Assembly: GCA_017531765.1 (NCBI GenBank)
Contig: JAFXKJ010000090.1
Coordinates: 1 to 34,645, forward strand
DNA length: 34,645 nucleotides
Direction of reading: 5' to 3'
Source: Clostridia bacterium
Lineage (GTDB): Bacteria; Bacillota; Clostridia; Oscillospirales; CAG-272
The stretch's first letter is position 1. Each line of letters begins with the position of its first letter. Both the position numbers and the translations under genes were made by a program. The notes under the pieces are model-generated. The model did no database searches and was not told the DNA's origin. It worked only from the letters and a program-made list of their open reading frames with translations. Positions 16,501 through 24,526 of this stretch are shown piece after piece.

Positions 16501-16894
16501 GATCATAAAAACAGCCCTTGACAGTATCAAGACAATTATCGACGCGAATACAGTAATAGGAGATCCTATTGTAACCGGATCGGGAACAACAATTATTCCC
16601 GTTTCCAAGATTACCGTGGGTTATGCTTCCGGCGGTATCGACTATATGAAGAAGGATACACCTGTTCATGAAGGAAAGCCCGTGTTCAATAACTTCGGCG
16701 GCGGAGGAGGAACAGGAATCAGTGTGATTCCCGTTGCTTTTATCGTTGTAGATGCTGACGGAAAAACCAATATACTTAATATGGAAGCTCCCGTTCTTTC
16801 TGCTCCCGAGGATGCTGTTTCAAAGATTCTTTCTTTCATTGACAGATCCCCAGAACTTATTGAAAAGTTTAAGGAAATTTTCGCAAAGAAGTAA
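16478..16894 (+). CDS. GerW/YtfJ-family sporulation protein
   Basis: These 138 residues match the YtfJ family (sporulation protein, GerW-like). Visible family features are GDPIVTGSGTTIIPVSKI, a glycine-rich loop NNFGGGGGTGISVIPVAFIV at about 69-88, and DGKTNIL. In Bacillus the protein is made in the forespore and affects spore germination with particular nutrients. It overlaps the DUF2953 gene and is followed by the dacF-type gene after a 101-nt gap that holds two hairpins. It is one of the two genes that mark this organism as a likely spore former. Confidence 0.88.
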   Translation: MAENKQSEIIKTALDSIKTIIDANTVIGDPIVTGSGTTIIPVSKITVGYASGGIDYMKKDTPVHEGKPVFNNFGGGGGTGISVIPVAFIVVDADGKTNILNMEAPVLSAPEDAVSKILSFIDRSPELIEKFKEIFAKK

Positions 16895-16909
16895 ATTATC
16901 GCAAATAAA

Positions 16910-16998
16910 GGTGTAAAATTTATAATTTTGCTACCGCATAACATTACCCCATTTTCCGATAATAAGCTTGAAGCTTTTTTCAGAGGGGTAATGTTATG
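16910..16998 (+). promoter_or_regulatory. Structured leader that buries the dacF start codon
   Basis: CATAACATTACCCC (16937-16950) is the perfect 14-bp inverse of GGGGTAATGTTATG (16985-16998), whose last three bases are the dacF start codon and whose first bases are its Shine-Dalgarno. The loop is 34 nt. Just upstream, GGT-x2-AAAATT (16910-16920) can pair with AATTTT-x3-ACC (16924-16935). In RNA the long stem would hide the ribosome site. What would open it is not known. Confidence 0.6.
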
Positions 16999-18126
16999 AA
17001 ATTGACGTTAAAGATATATTCTTTACTTTTTTTATCTTTCATTGTTTTACATTCTGCCGACTGTTATCTGAATGTCTGTGCCGATACGGGAACGAAAGAG
17101 TTGAACATTTCTGCCGAAAGTGCGTCTCTCATGCTTTGTGATTCGGGAGAGGTTATATTCTCAAAAAATGCTGATATTCCGCTTCCCATGGCAAGTACCA
17201 CGAAGATCATGACGGCTATTGTTGCGTTGGAAGTATGTGATTTAGATAAGCTCGTTACCGTTCACGCAGATGCCGTGGGTACTGAAGGTTCTTCTGCTTA
17301 TTTGATGCTTGGAGAGAGCCTGACAATGAGAGATCTTTTGTATGCCTTGATGCTTCAAAGTGCAAACGATGCCGCTGTAGCCATTGCATATGATGTCGCG
17401 GGGGGAATTGATGAGTTTGCTGAGCTTATGAATGCGAAAGCAGAGAAGTTAGGACTTGTTTCCACTCACTTTACCAATCCCCACGGGCTTGACAGCGACG
17501 GGCACTTTACAACTGCCAATGAGCTTGCGTGCCTTGCATCCTATGCAATGCTAAACAGCAGCTTCCGTGAGATCGTATCAACTGACCGTTACGTCACCGA
17601 AGGCGGAAGAGTGTTTGTTAATCACAATAAACTCCTTGGCTTATATGACGGAGCAGTTGGAATTAAAACCGGCTTTACCAAAAAGTCAGGCAGATGCCTT
17701 GTTTCTGCGGCAGAACGTGACGGACTTCTTGCTGTTGCCGTAACACTTGATGCTGCCGATGATTGGAACGATCATAAAAAAATGCTTGACTATTGCTTTA
17801 TGAACTACGAAGCTGCAACTCTTGCCGAAATCGGACAGTATGCTGTTGACATACCCTGCATTGGCGGAAACAAATCCACTGTACGGTGCTCCAATACAGA
17901 AGCTCTCAGCCTTACTATGTCAAAGGGCAGTGAGGTATCCGTGACCATCGAAGCAGACAGATATTTCCCGGCTCCCGTAAAAGCAGGTGATGCCCTTGCA
18001 ACTGCCAAGTTTTACTCCGAAGGTGAGCTTGTCGCCGTGCTTCCGCTGTATGCAGAAACCGATGTGACCGTCAAGGAGGGAAAGCTGTCTCTTCTTGATC
18101 GTATCCTCAGATTTATCGGAAGGTAA
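16996..18126 (+). CDS. D-alanyl-D-alanine carboxypeptidase, DacF/DacB type (S11)
   Basis: It trims the terminal D-Ala from peptidoglycan stem peptides outside the membrane and thereby limits cross-linking. The 376 residues start with a Sec signal peptide (hydrophobic core about 8-22, cleavage probably before 31). All three penicillin-binding motifs are present: Ser67-x-x-Lys70 in ASTTKIM, Ser122-x-Asn124 in QSANDAA, and Lys224-Thr-Gly in GIKTGFTKKSG. A C-terminal beta domain and amphipathic helix follow, as in PBP5-like proteins. Homologues in this position near scpAB and rluB act in spore cortex or vegetative wall; which one applies here is unsure. The start codon and SD lie in a 14-bp hairpin. 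It differs from DacA by context only. Confidence 0.93.
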   Translation: MKLTLKIYSLLFLSFIVLHSADCYLNVCADTGTKELNISAESASLMLCDSGEVIFSKNADIPLPMASTTKIMTAIVALEVCDLDKLVTVHADAVGTEGSSAYLMLGESLTMRDLLYALMLQSANDAAVAIAYDVAGGIDEFAELMNAKAEKLGLVSTHFTNPHGLDSDGHFTTANELACLASYAMLNSSFREIVSTDRYVTEGGRVFVNHNKLLGLYDGAVGIKTGFTKKSGRCLVSAAERDGLLAVAVTLDAADDWNDHKKMLDYCFMNYEAATLAEIGQYAVDIPCIGGNKSTVRCSNTEALSLTMSKGSEVSVTIEADRYFPAPVKAGDALATAKFYSEGELVAVLPLYAETDVTVKEGKLSLLDRILRFIGR

Positions 18127-18222
18127 TACCGTTCGACTTTCTTGGTATTCGCAGAGAAGTATTTTCACCGAGCATCAGACACAAGGATGTTTCATTATTT
18201 TTTATAGCCGTAGGCTAAATGG

Positions 18223-18954
18223 ATGATTATTATGGCTGAGATAAGATTGCAAAAATATTTTACCGACTGCGGAATCATGTCAAGACGAGCCGCCGAAGCT
18301 GAAATTGCATCAGGAAAGGTCTTCGTAAACGATTCTGTCGCTACTGTCGGAATGAAAATCGACCCTGAACGTGACGTTGTGAAATATAAAGGCAAACGTG
18401 TCGTTGCGTCCTCCTCAAAAGGGGGCGGTACATATATTCTTGTAAATAAACCCATAGGTTATGTTACAACCTCATCCGATGAAAAGGGAAGATTGACTGT
18501 CCTTGACCTTGTTAAAACTCTGAACAAGCGGGTTTATCCCGTGGGGAGACTTGATATGTATTCCGAAGGTCTCCTGATCATGACAGATGACGGTGAGCTG
18601 ACAAACAGACTTACGCATCCCTCACACGGATTTACAAAAACATACGTGGCAGAGGTTGTGGGAGAACTTAATGACGATGATGTGTACAGAATATCCGAAC
18701 CTATTGAAATAGACGGATATACCGTAAAACGTCCCAAGGTTCAAAAGCTTGAAACGAAAAACGGTAAAACTCTTGTAGAGATCGTGCTTACTGAGGGAAG
18801 AAACAGACAGATACGTCGAATGTGTGCCGAAGCAGGTTATAAGATAACCGCACTTAAAAGAGTCAAAATAGGTGAAATTGAAGATATTACACTTTCGCCC
18901 GGAAAATGGCGTTATCTTACCGATGATGAAATTGCTTATTTGAAAGGACTTTAA
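18223..18954 (+). CDS. rluB: rRNA pseudouridine synthase, RsuA/RluB family
   Basis: This enzyme probably converts a uridine near the peptidyl-transferase region of 23S rRNA to pseudouridine. The 243 residues show an S4 RNA-binding domain (about 6-50, with IMSRRAAEAEIASGKVFVN) and the catalytic domain with Asp111 in GRLDMYSEGLLIMTDDG. The C-terminal family motif is EGRNRQIRRMC. An ATG at 18232 (MAEIRLQKYF) is as good a start as 18223; neither has a strong SD. The gene lies about 100 nt after dacF, a gap with no clear promoter or terminator apart from a small TAGCC/GGCTA hairpin next to the start. RluB, RluE and RluF cannot be told apart with certainty. Confidence 0.92.
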   Translation: MIIMAEIRLQKYFTDCGIMSRRAAEAEIASGKVFVNDSVATVGMKIDPERDVVKYKGKRVVASSSKGGGTYILVNKPIGYVTTSSDEKGRLTVLDLVKTLNKRVYPVGRLDMYSEGLLIMTDDGELTNRLTHPSHGFTKTYVAEVVGELNDDDVYRISEPIEIDGYTVKRPKVQKLETKNGKTLVEIVLTEGRNRQIRRMCAEAGYKITALKRVKIGEIEDITLSPGKWRYLTDDEIAYLKGL

Positions 18955-18956
18955 TT

Positions 18957-19364
18957 ATGCTTGCTGTAAAACCCGCAGTTCAAATTGATATTGCCCGGGA
19001 AATATGTGCCTATTGTAACGTTCCCTTTGATTCCGAGTGCTTTACGTATTTTGCCGCTGACGTCAATGAAGATGCTTCGAAATTGAATCATATCATAGGT
19101 GTTTGTACCTGTAGAATAAAGGGAGATGCAAACCGAATCGAATACATGAGGGAAGCGGAGGGTATAAATGATGAAGAGGCTATGATCATTATGGCTCGAA
19201 CTGTTATGAATTTCATGTACAGATGCGAGGTTAAGCGCCTTTCCGTGAATCCCGTGGGTGTATCAGAGAAATTTATAAAAAAACTCGGCTTCAGAAAAGA
19301 CGAGACCGAATACTATATTGATCTGTCCGACTTTTATAAGTCCCCTTGCTCATATAACGGTTAA
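18957..19364 (+). CDS. Small protein with a GNAT-like C-terminal half, function unknown
   Basis: The 135-residue protein begins 2 nt after the rluB stop, so it is the last gene of the cluster. Its second half resembles the end of a GNAT acetyltransferase: a helix (NDEEAMIIMARTVMNFMYR), a strand, then FIKKLGFRKDETEYYIDLSDFY, like the usual K-L-GF-x(n)-Y ending. The acetyl-CoA pyrophosphate loop (R/Q-x-x-G-x-G/A) of GNATs is not visible. The fold may be retained without acetyltransferase activity. Two Cys pairs near the N-terminal half (Cys18/Cys21, Cys50/Cys52) are of unclear meaning. I do not assign a function. Confidence 0.7.
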   Translation: MLAVKPAVQIDIAREICAYCNVPFDSECFTYFAADVNEDASKLNHIIGVCTCRIKGDANRIEYMREAEGINDEEAMIIMARTVMNFMYRCEVKRLSVNPVGVSEKFIKKLGFRKDETEYYIDLSDFYKSPCSYNG

Positions 19365-19370
19365 ACATTA

Positions 19371-19404
19371 AAAGATTCGCTGGAAATTCAGTGAATCTTT
19401 TTTT
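19371..19404 (+). terminator. Intrinsic terminator of the lon-rluB cluster
   Basis: AAAGATTCGCTG (19371-19382) pairs with CAGTGAATCTTT (19389-19400) through 12 pairs including one G-U, with a 6-nt loop and a run of seven T. It lies 6 nt beyond the last stop codon. Confidence 0.88.
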
Positions 19405-19419
19405 AGATGTATGGGCTTC

Positions 19420-19448
19420 TTGACGAAACTGAACATTTGTGCTAAAAT
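19420..19448 (+). promoter_or_regulatory. Promoter of recG
   Basis: TTGACG (19420-19425) and TAAAAT (19443-19448) are 17 bp apart, directly after the cluster terminator and 75 nt before the recG start. Confidence 0.75.
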
Positions 19449-19523
19449 AATAGATAAATACAGTATGACCGATACCGCTATATGGACGGGTGAAACGTAT
19501 AATTGCTGAATGGAGATTGATAT

Positions 19524-21680
19524 ATGGAAAAAGCACTGAAAAAAATATCAGATCTTCGCGGTGTTGGCGAAAGCCGACGCAAAGCATTTGAAAGGGCAGG
19601 GGTGTCCACCTTATATGATCTTGTGAGATATTATCCGAGAGCATATCAGAATAGGGGAAATACCAAGACCCTTCTTGAAATCAAAGAGTGTCTTATAAAT
19701 GACGAAGGCAACAAACCCTTTTCATGTATTCTCACTGTGGCGACAGAGCCTAGAGTTCATCTTATCAGACGTGGAATGACTCTTGTGAAATTCCGTGCAT
19801 TTGATGAATTCGGTACTTGCGAGGTTATATTTTTTAATCAGAATTTTTTGAAGGATGTATTTCACGCGGGATCGACCTTCAGGTTCTGGGGGAAATTTAC
19901 ATTCATACGCAATTCACTTTCTCTTGCCTCTCCTCTTTACGAGCCATGTATAAATGACGGCAGGGAATTACCTCCCATCGTTCCCGTATATCCTCTCACC
20001 TCCCCCCTTACGCAGAAGATCGTATCTTCTGCGGTAAGCGAAGCTTTGAAGGAGATAATACCCGAATTTGAGGAAATGCTTCCCTGTGATATTCTGAAAG
20101 ATGCTTCACTTCCAACTATAGGGTATGCACTCAGAAATATCCACCATCCCGAAAGCGAAGCGGCGCTTGAGCTTGCAATGAAACGTCTTGTTTTCGATGA
20201 GCTTTTTGTTACGTCCGTGGCTCTTGCACTGTCAGGCGGCAAAAAGCGTGTGCCGTCAAGTACACAAATAAGAAATATTGATATAAAAAGATTCACCGAT
20301 AATCTGCCGTACAGTTTTACGGGTGCTCAGAAAAGGTCTGTCAATGAGATCATCTCGGATATGACGAGTCCCTTTGCAATGAATCGTATCCTGACGGGTG
20401 ACGTAGGTTCGGGAAAAACCGTAGTTGCCGCAACCGGTGCATATGTATGTCTCAATAACGGCTATGACTGCCTGTTTATGGTGCCTACTGAAATACTGGC
20501 AAGGCAACACTTTAACGATCTGGAGCCAATGCTGAGCCGTTTCGGTTTCACCGTACATCTTCTCACGGGAAATATCAGTACATCGAAGAGAAGAGTGATT
20601 ACTGAAGACCTTGCAGATCCTTCAAAACCGACTTTGGTTATAGGGACTCAGGCATTACTCTCACCCGATGTTACGCCGTCGTCTCCGGGACTTGTTATAA
20701 TTGACGAGCAACACAGATTCGGTGCGATGCAGAGAGCTTCTCTTGCAGATAAAGCAAAAGGTGCGGGAACTCTTGTAATGAGTGCAACACCGATTCCGCG
20801 TACGCTGTCTCTCGTTGTTTGCGGTACTCTTGATGTGTCAAAGATTGACGAGCTTCCTGCAGGACGTCAAAGTGTTGATACCTTTGTCGTAAGCGAAGAT
20901 TACAGACCAAGGCTGAATGGTTTTATAAAAAAACAGGTTGATAATGGTCACCAGGTATACATTGTTTGTCCGTCTATTGAGGAGATTGAACAATCGGAAA
21001 AAGTAAATTATGATGCCGAAGAGTATTCAGATCTGACATTGTTTGATGTCCCTTATGAAGAACAGCTTCCCCTTAAAGCCGCTGAGACATATGCTGAGGA
21101 GTTAAAGTTGCAGCTTCCCATGCTGCGGATCGCCGTTGCCCACGGAAGAATGAAAGCTCAGGAGAGGGAAGATGTAATGGCAGCCTTCTGCGCAGGAAGA
21201 ATTGACGTGCTTGTGTCAACAACCGTAATCGAGGTTGGTGTAAACGTCCCCAATGCAACCCTTATGATCGTTGAAAATGCCGAGAGATTCGGTCTGTCTC
21301 AGCTTCATCAGCTAAGGGGTCGAGTAGGACGAGGTAGTGCAAAATCATATTTTGTCCTTGTGTCAAACACCAAGTCCGAAAAGTCAAGAGAGAGACTTCT
21401 CACAGTTAAAAAATGCAGAAACGGATATGATATTGCTGAGGAAGACTTGAAACAGAGAGGTCCCGGAGATCTGTTTGCTGAAAACGGTGTTATGCGCCAG
21501 CACGGCAGATCTCAGCTTGTCCTTGCTTCAAAATGTACCGATACTAATCTGTTTGCCTTGGCTAACGATATGGCGCTGAGAGTTCTTACGGATGATCCTA
21601 CACTTGCGAAAGACAAACACAGTCTTATACGAAATGCCGCGGAAAGATTTATTGCAAAAAGCGAAAGTACACTTAATTAA
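19524..21680 (+). CDS. recG: ATP-dependent DNA helicase RecG
   Basis: RecG is a superfamily-2 translocase that reverses stalled replication forks and processes branched recombination intermediates. The 718 residues carry the N-terminal wedge/OB domain (about 50-160) and helicase motifs: Walker A GDVGSGKT (up to 299), the Walker B box DEQH (394-397) and MSATPIPRT. The second RecA lobe has VSTTVIEVGVNVPNA and QLRGRVGRG. The order and length are those of bacterial RecG. TGGAGA precedes the ATG by 8 nt. It has its own promoter and is flanked by terminators, so it is probably monocistronic. Confidence 0.97.
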   Translation: MEKALKKISDLRGVGESRRKAFERAGVSTLYDLVRYYPRAYQNRGNTKTLLEIKECLINDEGNKPFSCILTVATEPRVHLIRRGMTLVKFRAFDEFGTCEVIFFNQNFLKDVFHAGSTFRFWGKFTFIRNSLSLASPLYEPCINDGRELPPIVPVYPLTSPLTQKIVSSAVSEALKEIIPEFEEMLPCDILKDASLPTIGYALRNIHHPESEAALELAMKRLVFDELFVTSVALALSGGKKRVPSSTQIRNIDIKRFTDNLPYSFTGAQKRSVNEIISDMTSPFAMNRILTGDVGSGKTVVAATGAYVCLNNGYDCLFMVPTEILARQHFNDLEPMLSRFGFTVHLLTGNISTSKRRVITEDLADPSKPTLVIGTQALLSPDVTPSSPGLVIIDEQHRFGAMQRASLADKAKGAGTLVMSATPIPRTLSLVVCGTLDVSKIDELPAGRQSVDTFVVSEDYRPRLNGFIKKQVDNGHQVYIVCPSIEEIEQSEKVNYDAEEYSDLTLFDVPYEEQLPLKAAETYAEELKLQLPMLRIAVAHGRMKAQEREDVMAAFCAGRIDVLVSTTVIEVGVNVPNATLMIVENAERFGLSQLHQLRGRVGRGSAKSYFVLVSNTKSEKSRERLLTVKKCRNGYDIAEEDLKQRGPGDLFAENGVMRQHGRSQLVLASKCTDTNLFALANDMALRVLTDDPTLAKDKHSLIRNAAERFIAKSESTLN

Positions 21681-21688
21681 AAACAAAA

Positions 21689-21713
21689 TCCCTCTCGGAT
21701 CTTCCGAGAGGGA
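21689..21713. terminator. Terminator between recG and the convergent kinase-like gene
   Basis: TCCCTCTCGG (21689-21698) and CCGAGAGGGA (21704-21713) form a perfect 10-bp stem with a 5-nt loop. On the minus strand it is followed by TTTTGTTTTT, so it best serves the convergent 21753-22364 gene. On the plus strand no T-run follows. Confidence 0.8.
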
Positions 21714-21752
21714 ATGTGTGAAAACATGATTACTTACAAAAAGTCAAAGGTC

Positions 21753-22364
21753 TCAAAGGTTATTGAAGGTTTCGATGAGCTTTACTGCGCCGTCAATGCC
21801 TGCTTTTGAAGAATTGATCACAAGGTCGTAGTTCTCGATCTTGCCCCATTTCTTACCAGTGTAGTAATTATAATAATTAGCTCGGCGTTTGTCGGTCTTG
21901 ACGATCATGTCCTTAGCTTTTGAGTGATTAATCTCACAACGCTTAGCTATTGTGTTTACTCTTTCGTCAAAGTCCGCCGAAATGAACACCTTAATTACAT
22001 CCTCCTTGTCGGCGAGAATATAATCGGCACATCTTCCGACGATGATAGCACCGTCACCGCTGTTGTATATGTCTCTGATAATATTTGACTGTACGATATA
22101 AAGCTTGTCGTTGAGAGGTACATTGATGTGATCCACTCCGTGAGCCATGACCGATGATCCGAGGGCAAGGGTATATAGTATACTCGTTGCTGCCTTTTCA
22201 TCCGCCTCGTGTAAGATCTCTTTGTTCATTCCGCTTTTTTCAGCGGCAAGAGAAATAAGGTCACGGTCGTAATATTTGTAACCGAGCTTTTCAGCAAGCG
22301 CCTGACCTATCTCACGTCCGCAGCTTCCGTACTGTCGGGCTATAGTGATGATTTTCTTTTTCAT
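21753..22364 (-). CDS. Cytidylate kinase-like family protein
   Basis: The 203 residues match the cytidylate-kinase-like family common in gut Clostridia. The N-terminus IITIARQYGSCGREIGQALA holds a degenerate P-loop (G13-S-C-G-R-E), followed by LGYKYYDRDLI, GAIIVGRCADYIL (about 94-106) and VFISADFDERV. The canonical Cmk P-loop G-P-x-G-x-G-K-S is absent, and a true cmk gene would normally sit near other translation or cell-division genes, so CMP kinase activity is not assured. The gene has its own divergent promoter region and a GGAG sequence before the ATG. The substrate is unknown. Confidence 0.85.
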   Translation of the reverse strand: MKKKIITIARQYGSCGREIGQALAEKLGYKYYDRDLISLAAEKSGMNKEILHEADEKAATSILYTLALGSSVMAHGVDHINVPLNDKLYIVQSNIIRDIYNSGDGAIIVGRCADYILADKEDVIKVFISADFDERVNTIAKRCEINHSKAKDMIVKTDKRRANYYNYYTGKKWGKIENYDLVINSSKAGIDGAVKLIETFNNL

Positions 22365-22456
22365 AGGTGTCTCCGTTCCCCGCGAAATGGCGGAAATTTT
22401 GTTAAGATTTATGTAAAAATTTAGATTGATCGGGGATAGCTTAATTTTATGCAGTT

Positions 22457-22485
22457 ATTATATCACAAAAATGTCAATTTGTACA
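22457..22485 (-). promoter_or_regulatory. Probable promoter of the kinase-like gene
   Basis: On the minus strand TGTACA (22485-22480) and TATAAT (22462-22457) are 17 bp apart, and the -10 is extended (TGATATAAT). TGTACA is self-complementary, and its bases are shared with the -35 of the divergent gene. Confidence 0.55.
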
Positions 22486-22508
22486 CACTCTTTTTTAAGA
22501 TTTATTAA
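22479..22508 (+). promoter_or_regulatory. Possible promoter of the phosphopantetheinyl transferase gene
   Basis: TTGTAC (22479-22484) and TATTAA (22503-22508) are 18 bp apart, 41 nt before the start codon. The -10 is weak. It overlaps the -35 of the divergent promoter, so the two may compete. Confidence 0.35.
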
Positions 22509-22549
22509 TCAAAAAACATAAAATTTCACGATTTTTAACGGAGGAAAGC

Positions 22550-23179
22550 ATGATTCTTGTTGCTATTGACTTTACTGAAAATAATCTGACCCATACGAGC
22601 GAGCATTCTATTGCAGAATCGATCCGTGATTATTTGATCCGTAATTATATTAAAAACGACGGCGAATTTGAGTTTTTACGCCATGAGACGGGAAAACCGT
22701 TCATTGCCAATTCAGATATAACTTATTCCCTGTCTCATACCAACGGGTGTATCGGTTGTGCTTTTTGTGTGGACAATATTTTATCAAATGTTCCGCGGCT
22801 TCCGAGTGTCGTAAGCTCTTCGGGAGTTTACGTGCTTCAGTCAAATTTTCCCTGCGAAATAGGACTTGACATTGAAGTTTGTGATACCTCAAGAACAAAA
22901 GAACGCATGGATGCAATTGCAACGAGATATTATTCCGAAGGCGAAAAAAATCGTCTTTTTGAAGCAGAAGACAGCTTCAGTGTTTTTTACTCAATCTGGA
23001 CACGAAAAGAAAGCTATGTCAAGTGTACCGGTGAGGGAATGAAAGCGATTACTTCAATTGATACCGCAAATCTGCCTCGGGGATGCGAAATGTTTGAGTT
23101 TATGCTGAAAAACGGAAATAATACGTTTGCCGCATCCGTTTGCCTGATGGAAAAAGTTTTCTTGGATAATAAACTCTGA
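22550..23179 (+). CDS. Sfp-type 4'-phosphopantetheinyl transferase
   Basis: These enzymes load the phosphopantetheine arm of CoA onto carrier proteins. The 209 residues hold the family motifs: GKPFI with YSLSHTNG (48-66), the magnesium-binding IGLDIEV with Asp107 and Glu109, and FYSIWTRKESYVKCTGEG with Lys153-Glu154. Between the SH motif and GLDIE there are about 40 residues, roughly 20 more than usual, including a serine-rich stretch. No carrier protein, fatty-acid, polyketide or peptide synthetase gene is nearby, so the partner is unknown; it could stand in for AcpS. The start ATG follows GGAGGAA. Confidence 0.9.
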   Translation: MILVAIDFTENNLTHTSEHSIAESIRDYLIRNYIKNDGEFEFLRHETGKPFIANSDITYSLSHTNGCIGCAFCVDNILSNVPRLPSVVSSSGVYVLQSNFPCEIGLDIEVCDTSRTKERMDAIATRYYSEGEKNRLFEAEDSFSVFYSIWTRKESYVKCTGEGMKAITSIDTANLPRGCEMFEFMLKNGNNTFAASVCLMEKVFLDNKL

Positions 23180-23213
23180 TTGCTCAAAAAAATTATATAA
23201 AAATTATATAAAG

Positions 23214-23275
23214 AAAAAACTCCGTAAATTGACGACGTCATGAAATCAGAACGTTGCATTTTGGGAGTTTTTATA
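23214..23275. terminator. Probable bidirectional terminator between the transferase and rpiB
   Basis: AAAAACTCC (23215-23223) pairs with GGAGTTTTT (23264-23272). Inside the 40-nt loop AAAT and ACGT segments can pair further. T-rich sequence follows on both strands; on the minus strand it includes a tandem repeat of AAAATTATATA (about 23188-23211). The loop is long, so confidence is moderate. Confidence 0.5.
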
Positions 23276-23295
23276 TTTTGATTTAAGAAACAGCC

Positions 23296-23751
23296 TTACT
23301 TTTCAAGCGCAGTGATCATGTCAACGCGTCTCTGATGTTTACCGCCTTCAAATCCGGTGTCAATGAAAGCATCAACAAGTTCGGCAGCCAGTCCTTCGCC
23401 TACTACTCGTGCGCCGAGGCAAAGCACATTTGCGTTGTTATGAAGACGGGTGTATTTGGCACTGAAAACGTCGGAACAGCAAGCGGCTCTGATTCCGCGG
23501 AGCTTGTTTGCAGCCATGCTCATTCCAATTCCTGTACCGCAGCAGAGAATTGTGAGATCAGCTTCTCCGTCAAGAACCTTGCAGCAGCCTGATACTGCAA
23601 AATCGGGATAATCACAGCTTTCGGTACTACTTGTACCGCAGTCAATGGTATCGATTCCGCGGGAATTGAGATACTTAATGAGAGCCTCCTTCAGAGGGTA
23701 TCCTGCATGGTCGGATGCAAGAGCGATGATTTTGTTGTCACGGTTTGTCAT
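23296..23751 (-). CDS. rpiB: Ribose-5-phosphate isomerase B family (RpiB/LacAB)
   Basis: It interconverts ribose 5-phosphate and ribulose 5-phosphate in the pentose phosphate pathway. The 151 residues show SDHAGYPLK (13-21), the catalytic cysteine region CCGTGIGMSMAANK with Cys71 and the CGTG anion hole, and the conserved NNANVLCLGARV. LacA/LacB and allose-type isomerases share this fold, but no lactose or allose genes are near. It is the last gene of the minus-strand operon, 40 nt after tsaB. AAAGGA precedes the ATG. Confidence 0.93.
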   Translation of the reverse strand: MTNRDNKIIALASDHAGYPLKEALIKYLNSRGIDTIDCGTSSTESCDYPDFAVSGCCKVLDGEADLTILCCGTGIGMSMAANKLRGIRAACCSDVFSAKYTRLHNNANVLCLGARVVGEGLAAELVDAFIDTGFEGGKHQRRVDMITALEK

Positions 23752-23791
23752 AGCAAAAAATCCTTTCGTAATAAAAATCTAATAAGATCGG

Positions 23792-24526
23792 TTATAGATT
23801 CTGCTTCTTTTCGTCTCTTTCACGTTCAGCCTGGGATTTTCTGAGGTATATTGGCATAAGCGAGTCTTCGGTAAAAACTGATTTATCGTCAGCGGAATCA
23901 AAAGCTCTGAAACCGCAAAGTGCAGCACCGAAACCCGATGGTGAAGCAAGAAGTGAAGGGGATGCGGCAACTTTAACGGATATGCAGTTTTCGCATACCT
24001 CCCGAAGCTCGTTTTTGGTGTCACCAACGATGTAAAGTGTTTTTATTTCAATATTTGAAACTTTTGAATCTATAAATTCTTTAGCGGATGTGATGGGGAG
24101 CAGATCATCATCTGTCAGTCTCAGGATATTTCCCATGCCGTCAGAGAGAAACAGTGCGGCGTAAACATTCCCCCGTCTTGCACCAAGGGCTGAAAATATG
24201 TAAGCAGGTATCTCTGTATACATATACGCCATAGCTTCAAGTGAAGATACGCCTATCGCCGGAGTATTAAAGGGGGCGGCAAGCCCTTTGGCTGTGGCTA
24301 CACCGATTCGTACTCCCGTAAAAGATCCGGGTCCTGCTGAACATGAAATCAAATCAAGTTCACGTGCCGTAATACCTGATGCGGAAAGAAGTCTCTCTAT
24401 TGCTGGCAGAAGGGTAGTACTGTGAGAGGTGGCAGATTCGGCAGAATAGGTTGCTACGGGTTGTCCGTCCTTTACAACAGCCGCACTTACCGTAGATGCA
24501 GTAGAGTCAAATCCCAAGATCCACAT
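23792..24526 (-). CDS. tsaB: tRNA t6A synthesis protein TsaB
   Basis: TsaB is the non-catalytic ASKHA-fold partner of TsaD in the complex that adds threonylcarbamoyl to A37 of ANN-decoding tRNAs. The 244 residues begin MWILGFDSTASTVSAAVV and contain the family motif SAGPGSFTGVRIG (63-75) and AKGLA. Its start overlaps the end of tsaE by 20 bp, and GGAGG lies 9 nt upstream. tsaD and rimI, often next to it, are absent from the window. Confidence 0.96.
   Translation of the reverse strand: MWILGFDSTASTVSAAVVKDGQPVATYSAESATSHSTTLLPAIERLLSASGITARELDLISCSAGPGSFTGVRIGVATAKGLAAPFNTPAIGVSSLEAMAYMYTEIPAYIFSALGARRGNVYAALFLSDGMGNILRLTDDDLLPITSAKEFIDSKVSNIEIKTLYIVGDTKNELREVCENCISVKVAASPSLLASPSGFGAALCGFRAFDSADDKSVFTEDSLMPIYLRKSQAERERDEKKQNL

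Noticed and set aside
16951..16984. AAGCTT-rich loop of the dacF leader as a terminator for gerW
   Set aside because: The AAGC/GCTT stem is only 4 bp, although T residues follow it; too weak to call.
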